From NCBI GenBank assembly GCA_964512995.1, contig CAZELM010000035.1, forward strand, positions 1-49,331: 49,331 nt of DNA. Direction: 5' to 3'. Made by a program: the position numbers and the translations under genes. A model generated the notes under the pieces. The model saw only the letters and a list, made by a program, of their open reading frames with translations, did no database searches and was not told the origin of the DNA. The DNA is from CAZELM01 sp964512995 (lineage in GTDB: Bacteria; CSSED10-310). How positions within the stretch are numbered: position 1 is the stretch's first letter; the number at the start of each line of letters is the position of its first letter. Positions 43,370 to 49,331 of the stretch are shown here, piece by piece.

Positions 43370-43945
43370 ATGGCAAACACACAATGGGCATTCAGCATGG
43401 ATTCCGCTCAGATTTTTTTGCAAGAATACGGTAAACTGGACAGCAGTGATCCTCTGCGAACCCACGCAGAGCGACTTCTTCCTTTTGAAAATTATCCTTC
43501 TGAGTTTCATAATGGAACTGCATTTGGGTTATATCTGGCAAGTATAGCCTATAAAAATATTCCTGGAGAAACGACCAAGGAAGAAAAAGGAATTATGATG
43601 GCGATTGCTGCATTGATTGGCAGAGCATCTGAATTGTTCTTGAATGCCTTGGCATCTGAACCTTCACCAAGCTCCCAATTCGCGTTCACCATTGAATCCG
43701 CTCAGACGTTTTTAGCAGGATATATTACATTGGACCCTGCTGATCCGCTGCGGATACACTCAGAAATTCTTATTCCCCTGAATCGCTCAAAAGTATTTTA
43801 TAATGGAATTGCTATGGGCTTATTCCTCGCAAATACCGCATGGATGAATATGGCAGGGAAAAAAACAACGAAAGTCCAAGGCGTCATGATGGCCATTGCC
43901 GCACTGACAGGCAGAACATCACAATTATTTCTGGATGCCGTATAA
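43370..43945 (+). CDS. Small protein of two repeated halves (candidate immunity protein)
   Basis: The 191 residues are two copies of a ~90-residue unit: residues 5-94 and 101-191 align with shared landmarks 'SAQxFL..Y..LD..DPLR.H.E', 'NG.A.GL.LA..A' and 'MMAIAAL.GR.S.LFL.A'. There is no signal peptide; the C-terminal helix of each unit is hydrophobic. It is the last gene of the row, 77 bases after the PAAR-like effector candidate, where immunity genes normally sit. An immunity role is inferred from position alone; an adaptor or chaperone is equally possible. Confidence 0.75.
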   Translation: MANTQWAFSMDSAQIFLQEYGKLDSSDPLRTHAERLLPFENYPSEFHNGTAFGLYLASIAYKNIPGETTKEEKGIMMAIAALIGRASELFLNALASEPSPSSQFAFTIESAQTFLAGYITLDPADPLRIHSEILIPLNRSKVFYNGIAMGLFLANTAWMNMAGKKTTKVQGVMMAIAALTGRTSQLFLDAV

Positions 43946-44012
43946 ATTCCGATTGAAACACACGGGCATCAATTTTTTGCCAGAAACAGCTACCAACGAA
44001 AACAACGTGTGA

Positions 44013-46163
44013 TCACTCATCGCCTTCATCTTCCATCATATCAGCATCCTCCTTGGATATCGGAGGTTTCGGGGGTGTAATGATTTTTTGTTTGATCTGC
44101 CTGACATCCGGCAACTGCAGCAGATAGGACCGCTTTTTAGCGGCCGTGATGCCGGTGTACCGAGCGGATTCACTCACCATCGCCGACCGATTGAGCGATG
44201 GGGGAGCGGACCGGGTCAAGACCAGTTTCCGGGTAGTGCGATCCTTCCGTGAATCCCCTGCCAAAACAGTCACATCCACATTCCCCGCGTCTGCAACAGT
44301 TATGGATTTGATGAAAAGCGATGCCGGTATTGCTTCATTTATAATACTGCCAACATAGTTTTTCACATCGAATGTCCCACTGAGATGGCCACCATTCGAT
44401 ATATCCAACAGCTCCAGAAAGTTCTCCAGTTGCACAACAGCCAGCTTTTTATTGGGAGACAGATGGAATTCCAGTCTCGCATCATCCGGCACAGTGCTTG
44501 CCTCATCCTCCTCCCCAAATTGGGAAGACCAGATTATCCTCTGGGTTTTCGGTGTATACAGGATGAACTCCCCGGATGCAAATCCAATCAATAACCGGTC
44601 ATTATCGACAAACGAGAGCGTTACGGCATTTGAATAGTATGATGTCGCGACAAAATGAGAGAATTGGAACCCGCCCTGATCCGACTTTTTATAAACCCAT
44701 ACCTGACCGTTTTCCGCGATGAGAGCGATCATATCTGAAGATGGACTGAATGTCTCATGATGCACCTCGATCGGCAGTTTTTGTGGCGTCTCTTTTTTCA
44801 GCTTGGTGAGATTGATCAACTGGAATGGATCATGACCCATATATCTTGCGTCGTTGATCAAGGTCCAGTTCCGGTCTGGTGAAATCACCATCTCCCCATA
44901 GTTTCCATGATGAATGAAACATTCGCAATCGGTCAGCCGGTAATTCCGATCGATCAGACACACGTTTTTCCCTCCATACTGGGCGCCTTCAGAAGAAGAC
45001 CATATCAGCACGAATCCATTCTTTTTTTCGAGCACACTGATTTCGCGTAACATATTTGTTTCCGACGCATCCCGGATCATATTCATCGAATAATCCAACT
45101 CATCCGATGGATATTTCAACCGGGATAAAAATTCCATATACTGTTTTTCTTCCTGCGGAGAAGACCCGTTGTCTGGGGTTTCTTTTTCGGTAACCGCACC
45201 ATGTTCCCATAATGCGATTTCAGACTTGAACTCCGGGAAATTCAGCTCAACAGGCGTTTCTCTCGCATGAAAACGATCATGGCAGCCGGGGGAAATCCAA
45301 CCGGGAATGATAATCTCGGTTTCGCTGTATTCGTTAGGATGGCCATCCGGATGCGTCGCTCCGTCGGTTTTTACTGTCTGGGAAGTCGATTGCACCAGAT
45401 TTCCATGATCATCCAATGCCAGGCGATACGTTATATCCGATGATTCATTCTTCGTATGCCGAGGCCGTATCACTGATCCACAATCATCGGCCATTCGTTT
45501 TTCATAGGCCAGCTCAAGGCTGTTCATCGTGCCCGTTTTCGCATTGATCAGAATAACCGCTTCGTATTCTCCACCGGCACTGGAACTCTGATTCGTTGTA
45601 AATAAAGCGAAATCCGTCGGAGAGACCGACATGACAGCCGGATTGGAATGGTATTCGTTGAAATCGAAGTAAAATGCGCTTTCCGGGTGATCCGGGTCGA
45701 TATATCCGGCAATCAGATTGGTCCCGATAAATAAAATACCCTGATCCAATGTATAAAACTCTGCTACGGGCGCATCCAATATCTGAAAAACGTGATTCTT
45801 GTTGTCCTTGATATAGGTGCTATACCGCCATATAAATGGAATACGGGGTGGCAGCTCCGCACATTTTTCATCTTCCCGTTCCAATCGCTGGCAGGTGAAT
45901 GCACAGAACGAAACAGCACTGTCCGGGACATTGGAATTGTGCAGCATTCCGGCAGCAACCGATGCCGCTTCCGGATAACCCAGCGTATCGGCCAGGTACG
46001 GCAACTGCATTGCCTGCAACTCCAGAACATCCTTATTCCCGGTTTGCGTGGCTTTTTGGGGTTCCGCTGCCATCGTGACCGGAGTCAGAGGCAATACCAC
46101 CAGTATGACGAGAACTGTCCAGACTATCTCAATCACCGCACGTTTACGATTTACAGCATGCAT
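44013..46163 (-). CDS. Exported beta-propeller-like protein
   Basis: The 716-residue protein has a basic n-region and hydrophobic helix (about residues 10-30) ending in 'VTMAAEP', a plausible signal-peptidase site. The body is strand-rich with repeated four-strand units characteristic of propellers: 'GFVLIWSSSEG', 'KNVCLIDRNYRL', 'GEMVISPDRNWTLINDA', 'DMIALIAENGQVWVYKK', 'DRLLIGFASGEFILYTPK', 'KLAVVQLENFLELLDISNG'. The last ~20 residues are very acidic. It faces the second gene row and ends 67 bases from it. It may be a periplasmic or surface sensor; it resembles in style the propeller-like protein opening the first row. No catalytic motif seen. Confidence 0.75.
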   Translation of the reverse strand: MHAVNRKRAVIEIVWTVLVILVVLPLTPVTMAAEPQKATQTGNKDVLELQAMQLPYLADTLGYPEAASVAAGMLHNSNVPDSAVSFCAFTCQRLEREDEKCAELPPRIPFIWRYSTYIKDNKNHVFQILDAPVAEFYTLDQGILFIGTNLIAGYIDPDHPESAFYFDFNEYHSNPAVMSVSPTDFALFTTNQSSSAGGEYEAVILINAKTGTMNSLELAYEKRMADDCGSVIRPRHTKNESSDITYRLALDDHGNLVQSTSQTVKTDGATHPDGHPNEYSETEIIIPGWISPGCHDRFHARETPVELNFPEFKSEIALWEHGAVTEKETPDNGSSPQEEKQYMEFLSRLKYPSDELDYSMNMIRDASETNMLREISVLEKKNGFVLIWSSSEGAQYGGKNVCLIDRNYRLTDCECFIHHGNYGEMVISPDRNWTLINDARYMGHDPFQLINLTKLKKETPQKLPIEVHHETFSPSSDMIALIAENGQVWVYKKSDQGGFQFSHFVATSYYSNAVTLSFVDNDRLLIGFASGEFILYTPKTQRIIWSSQFGEEDEASTVPDDARLEFHLSPNKKLAVVQLENFLELLDISNGGHLSGTFDVKNYVGSIINEAIPASLFIKSITVADAGNVDVTVLAGDSRKDRTTRKLVLTRSAPPSLNRSAMVSESARYTGITAAKKRSYLLQLPDVRQIKQKIITPPKPPISKEDADMMEDEGDE

Positions 46164-46213
46164 TCTGAGCCTCTCATTGTGTCTTTTCTCAAAAGTCAGT
46201 GTAACGTGGTTGT

Positions 46214-46495
46214 TTAAGTATGTGATAGAGCAAGTTTCTGGCGCATGAGATAGGTCAGAGAAGGGATTTGATTTCGTTGAATCACTCTGTCATTGAGATA
46301 TCGCCAGAAAAAGAAACCCAACTTTCGGCATGTTTTTTTCAGACTTGTAAAAGTATCCCGGTATCGCCGTCCATTATCACTTCGAGTGGAGCTGCTGATC
46401 TTGCATTTCTTGACGTATTCCCGGATATCCCGTAACGCCTTCTGCTGATTTTCACTCAAACTAACGAGTATTTGCTCATCCATGATCCTGTTCAC
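46214..46495 (-). pseudogene. Transposase C-terminal remnant
   Basis: The 93 codons, opening with GTG, contain 'RSDNGRRYRDTFTSLKKTC' and 'KLGFFFWRYLNDRV', a pattern found at the C-terminal end of several DDE transposases, where a long helix follows the last catalytic residue. There is no catalytic core in front of it. It lies on the same strand as the next fragment but in another frame, so both may derive from one or two decayed elements. Confidence 0.55.
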
Positions 46496-46551
46496 ATTAC
46501 CTATATATCAGCATTACCGCTCGGATGCACTTTTTTTCTAAACTTTTCACA

Positions 46552-46920
46552 TCAATGATATGCCCGTTTCAAAAGACCTTTCATGATCCAGCTATCCATC
46601 AGCCAGTCGGTGTTGGCACTCACTGAAAAACGACCCACCCCCACCGTTTTCATATCATCCCATTTCTCTTCCGTTATCCGTTTCAATAACCTATCAAAAA
46701 TATATTTCCGGGTCTCCGGCCGTATCCCATTCAAGTGATCCAGCATCGTATGGGATGAGGGTAGCTTCATTCCACGACTTTCAAAATACTCATTCACCAA
46801 CCGCGAGTCTATCAGCCGTTCCACTGCCGCTTTCGATGTCACCGAATCCCAATGAGACCGGATTAACATCAGAAAAAACACCCCCTCCGCATCCAATTTT
46901 CTTGGCTGGCTTACTTCCAA
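46552..46920 (-). pseudogene. Transposase N-terminal remnant
   Basis: The 122 codons start with TTG directly after an in-frame stop. They resemble the front of a DDE transposase: 'KAAVERLIDSRLVNEYFESRG', 'LPSSHTMLDHLNGI', then 'SVSANTDWLMDSWIMKGLL', which parallels the common 'DSTxVxANxxWPTDS' catalytic segment. The usual first Asp is changed to Ser here and the frame ends a few residues on. The catalytic core is missing, so it is inactive. Confidence 0.6.
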
Positions 46921-47167
46921 TTAGTCCCTCTTCAGGATTTAGCTCAGACTCTATTTTGACATATCCGGAAGCTTTCGCATCAAGCGCTGATGCCTTGCCT
47001 GATCCTCCATTCGCATCGCTTTTTTTGCTTGGCAGTGTTATCGATATCAGCGATTATCTTTTCCTGTATCTCTGAATATGCTTCCAGAAGACGCACATCT
47101 CGCAACATTATTTCCTTCAATTCTATTTCCTGATTTGATAATAATATAGTCAGAAAGGAGGATGTAT

Positions 47168-47320
47168 ATGGCTCCGCGAAAATTCATATTCCGTATTAAG
47201 ACCGAAACAGGTAGTATTGTTGGCAATATCCACATTCAAGCGAAGGATCATTATGAGGCTGAGGTTAAACTTCGAAAGTCTCATAAGGTAAAAGAAATAC
47301 TGAATTGTAAAGAAGAATAA
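47168..47320 (+). CDS. Small 50-residue protein
   Basis: ATG at 47168 follows a perfect AAGGAGG with a 6-base spacer; an in-frame ATG at 47162 is too close to that site. The product (MAPRKFIFRIKTETG... ending KEILNCKEE) is 50 residues, basic, with two beta strands, a turn and one helix ('DHYEAEVKLRKSHK'). The strong ribosome site and balanced composition argue for a real gene. No family is named; the strand-strand-helix pattern recalls small single-domain proteins encoded beside mobile elements. Confidence 0.6.
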   Translation: MAPRKFIFRIKTETGSIVGNIHIQAKDHYEAEVKLRKSHKVKEILNCKEE

Positions 47321-47332
47321 ATCAGGTATAAT
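47305..47332 (+). promoter_or_regulatory. Candidate promoter at the end of the 50-residue gene
   Basis: TTGTAA at 47305-47310 and a perfect TATAAT at 47327-47332 are 16 bases apart. It would transcribe towards the 303-residue gene, leaving a leader of about 440 bases. TTTTAAAG..CTTTAAAA (47336-47353) is a palindrome just behind it. Confidence 0.4.
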
Positions 47333-47784
47333 GGGTTTTAAAGAGCTTTAAAAAAATAACTAATACAATCAGCTTTGTGTATTTTGTTCGACGGCTCGAT
47401 AACGCAATTCCATTAATGGTAACCCTCCCATAATCGCCCACGGTGTTGAACGACCACTTTAGAATTCAGGCGGCGGTCAATGAAGCACCGTTAGTGAGAA
47501 ATGAAGCGAATAGTCAAATACACGTAGGGCCGTTGGGGCTATCTCTAACAGCAACATAACTGGCATACAGCCGCTCATCATTGACTATGTCGATCACTCT
47601 ATTGGAAGATTAGCTCATGGCACTGGACCTTAAAGGATTGGGGAACGAGTAACGAGCCGAATGCGGTGCATGTGTATAAAGAGGTATGCAATTACACGGT
47701 CAGCTATCGAAATTTCAGAATATATGGGGAAACTTGAACTGACACAAATAGGGAAGATAAAAAGCCTATCAAGGAGGAAATTTT
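47321..47784. other. Long leader or intergenic stretch, no gene recognised
   Basis: About 460 bases with no convincing frame. It is markedly more GC-rich in its middle than the flanking genes. It could be a long 5' leader, a noncoding RNA or a decayed element. I could not identify any RNA family. Confidence 0.45.
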
Positions 47785-48696
47785 ATGGGACCACTCGTCG
47801 CAAAATTATTACCCACTGCTCTTGATCTTCTTCAACAAATTGGCAAGACAGCTTTTGGAAAAAATATTGTTCGTCAAGGACAGAAAGTTATGGAAGTGGC
47901 GATTCCACTTACTAAGAAAGCATCGCAAGTAGCGATTAATTTTCTTGCAACAAATATTGGAGGAGAACCGTTCAGCAGTAAAATAATTCAGCTCTCACAG
48001 CCTTTAGATATTGTCGAAAATGGTTTGAGTTTACCATTAAGTTATCAGGAAAATCAATTCAAAACGATCAGTCAGAAAATTACGGATGATTTAGACATTA
48101 TCAAAGGGCAAAATGAAATTCTGTTTTTATCAAATTCCATCCATTATTTTCTTGAAAGTCATAAAATGCGTACTGGAATTGATCGTGGTATCTCATATGC
48201 GTTGCAGTATGATATTGCAGCAGTCTGCAACTGCCTGAAGAAGCGTAAGGAATTACGTTTCCCTGGCTATTTATTACACCAGTTTACCTGTTTGGGAGAG
48301 ACGATTAAAGATCTTAATATCTTTTATACATCAATTTTACATGACGGACATGTTCCCGTTTTTGATGAGCAAGAGATGAAAGAGGAACTATTAAAAGGTT
48401 TTGGAGTTGATAAGCGTAAGGGTGATATTGGTATGTATCTCCCTTATGAGATAAAGATGCGGATTCTTCGAGACATCGCTCCCAGTATAGAGGATAAAAA
48501 AGGCTCATCGTTATTAAGTACGTTCAAAGATCTCGTTTTAACAAAGCAAGCCGAAGAAGAAGTGAATGATATAGCCCATGATGCCTTATTTATCCTAAAA
48601 GAAGAGCTTGTTTCAAATGAAGAATTGGAATATCAGATTGTCAAAAAATTGAAGCTGTTACCAGAAAATAAAATCATCATTCAAAGCGGTCAATAA
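47785..48696 (+). CDS. Unknown helical protein with hydrophobic N terminus
   Basis: The 303-residue protein starts behind a perfect AAGGAGG. The first 60 residues ('GPLVAKLLPTALDLLQQIG', 'VAIPLTKKASQVAINFLA') are amphipathic to hydrophobic helices. The rest is helical and charged, with 'AVCNCLKKRKELRFPGYLL' and a C-terminal 'ELEYQIVKKLKLL'. It lies in very AT-rich DNA. No signal-peptide cleavage site, catalytic motif or family is recognised. It converges with the 135-residue - strand gene, whose product also opens with a hydrophobic helical segment. Confidence 0.7.
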   Translation: MGPLVAKLLPTALDLLQQIGKTAFGKNIVRQGQKVMEVAIPLTKKASQVAINFLATNIGGEPFSSKIIQLSQPLDIVENGLSLPLSYQENQFKTISQKITDDLDIIKGQNEILFLSNSIHYFLESHKMRTGIDRGISYALQYDIAAVCNCLKKRKELRFPGYLLHQFTCLGETIKDLNIFYTSILHDGHVPVFDEQEMKEELLKGFGVDKRKGDIGMYLPYEIKMRILRDIAPSIEDKKGSSLLSTFKDLVLTKQAEEEVNDIAHDALFILKEELVSNEELEYQIVKKLKLLPENKIIIQSGQ

Positions 48697-48721
48697 TCTC
48701 AAGTAGAAATTGATTTGGCAT

Positions 48722-48762
48722 CAAAAAAAATTAAAAAAAGCGTTGGGCTTGTAAATACAAGC
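48722..48762 (-). terminator. Possible intrinsic terminator of the - strand gene
   Basis: Read on the - strand, GCTTGTA-TT-TACAAGC forms a 7-bp hairpin (48762-48747), followed after seven bases by a T-rich run (48739-48723). The gap between stem and T-run is longer than usual, so the call is moderate. It lies downstream of the gene at 48838-49245. Confidence 0.4.
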
Positions 48763-48837
48763 AGTTAGAATGAATTTAACAACAATGTACATTCACCAAC
48801 AAGGTACTGGGATGATAGCGCAGATAGGTTACGTGAA

Positions 48838-49245
48838 CTATTTACTTGTTGCTAATATTCCTGATAAATACTTCGTTAGTTCGCCTTGATGTTTCAGCAT
48901 AACTTTTACCCCAATTCCATTTTTATCAATCGTTATATTTTGAATTTGGAGTAATTCTGCCAATGTTAGGCGGAAATTCGTCTGAGGAATGGTAATTTCT
49001 TGCCTAATTAAATTACGTAATGATTCATTTTGAAGTAAATCAACAACAATAGAATTTTTACCGATTTTCTGAACACTTGATGAATGCTCAGATATGGAGC
49101 TAATCCATCGTTGTTTCGTCATACTTTCAACTGTTTTTTCAAAAGCTTTTTTAATCACTTCATATGCAATTCCCGGAATTAACGTTCCATAGATAAGATC
49201 AGTCACCTTACCTAATAATTCTGCGGGAAGATTTGTGGATTGCAT
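48838..49245 (-). CDS. Unknown small protein with hydrophobic N terminus
   Basis: The 135-residue protein opens with a hydrophobic helix region (about 8-35, 'LLGKVTDLIYGTLIPGIAYEV'), followed by a charged helix and a strand-rich C-terminal half ('NSIVVDLLQNESL', 'RLTLAELLQIQNITIDKNGIGVKVML'). No ribosome site stands out at the ATG. It lies in AT-rich DNA and converges with the 303-residue gene. No family is recognised. Confidence 0.6.
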   Translation of the reverse strand: MQSTNLPAELLGKVTDLIYGTLIPGIAYEVIKKAFEKTVESMTKQRWISSISEHSSSVQKIGKNSIVVDLLQNESLRNLIRQEITIPQTNFRLTLAELLQIQNITIDKNGIGVKVMLKHQGELTKYLSGILATSK

Positions 49246-49331
49246 TTTAGGACCATCAATATCAAAACAGACTTTCCAGTAAGCGTTCCATAAACTACAT
49301 CTTGAAAGGGTAAGAAGAATAAGGGAAGCTT

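Noticed and set aside
43959..44011. CACACG...CGTGTG inverted repeat between convergent genes, as a terminator.
   Set aside because: The loop is 41 bases and no T-run follows on either strand.
47600..47680. A TAGCTCA segment looked like a tRNA D-arm.
   Set aside because: No acceptor stem or T-arm (GGTTCGAATC type) could be paired with it.
47659..47690. GAGCCGAATGCGGTG resembles the 5' half of group II intron domain V.
   Set aside because: The matching 3' half (ACGG-TTC type) is absent and no reverse transcriptase gene is present, so a chance match is likelier.

Overview
The window looks like accessory DNA from an uncultured Gram-negative bacterium. Reasons: an OmpA/MotB-type peptidoglycan-binding protein, a lipobox lipoprotein, a VgrG-like spike with a PAAR-like tip, moderately AT-rich DNA, and Thr/Pro-rich linkers of the kind common in some deltaproteobacterial and candidate-phylum genomes. 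Nothing here fixes the taxon, and I saw no tRNA, rRNA or CRISPR array.

Layout. (1) 1-5.2 kb is a mobile or decayed zone: an IS21 istA fragment, a small winged-helix-like protein, a zinc-ribbon protein, a serine recombinase, a MazEF-type toxin-antitoxin pair flanked by 18-bp inverted repeats, and an IS66-type transposase remnant. (2) 5.2-23.1 kb is one tightly packed + strand gene row with many start/stop overlaps. In order it encodes a zinc-ribbon/beta-propeller-like protein, a membrane-anchored VWA protein, a small membrane protein, a tubulin/FtsZ-like GTPase, an Hsp70-like ATPase fused to a zinc ribbon and beta-sandwich domains, a protein that looks like a degenerate Hsp70 partner, a membrane-anchored GrpE-like protein, a beta-sandwich protein, a MotA/TolQ/ExbB-type channel with a very long coiled coil (ZorA-like), a MotB/OmpA protein (ZorB-like), another beta-sandwich protein, and an ankyrin-repeat lipoprotein. 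(3) 23.1-24.0 kb is a gene-free stretch with short repeats and two mini-ORFs. (4) 24.0-43.9 kb is a second + strand row: an unknown protein, a giant protein with a central GTPase domain, a coiled-coil membrane protein with a Thr/Pro tail, an unknown protein, a two-domain ClpB/ClpV-like AAA+ ATPase, a large unknown protein, a possible tube-like (Hcp-like) protein, a VgrG-like spike, a PAAR-like tip fused to a large C-terminal region with membrane segments, and a small protein with two repeated halves. (5) 44.0-49.3 kb holds a secreted or anchored protein on the - strand, two transposase remnants, and three small or medium unknown genes.

How the genes may work together (inference). Row 2 reads as a cell-envelope machine. 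An ion-driven ZorA/ZorB-like motor spans the envelope, and a tubulin-like GTPase and an Hsp70-like ATPase with its own membrane-tethered GrpE-like exchange factor act on the cytoplasmic side. VWA, beta-sandwich, propeller and ankyrin proteins would serve as scaffolds or sensors. None of the partner genes of classical Zorya (ZorC, ZorD, ZorE) is present. Row 4 has the spike, tip and recycling-ATPase parts of a contractile injection apparatus but no recognisable sheath or canonical baseplate, so it is either a very divergent type VI-like system or an effector/spike island served by a sheath encoded elsewhere. Whether the two rows form one system cannot be decided from sequence alone; their adjacency and shared strand make it worth testing.

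Limits: all assignments are by reading motifs in translations, without database searches. Domain calls described as 'resembles' are hypotheses.
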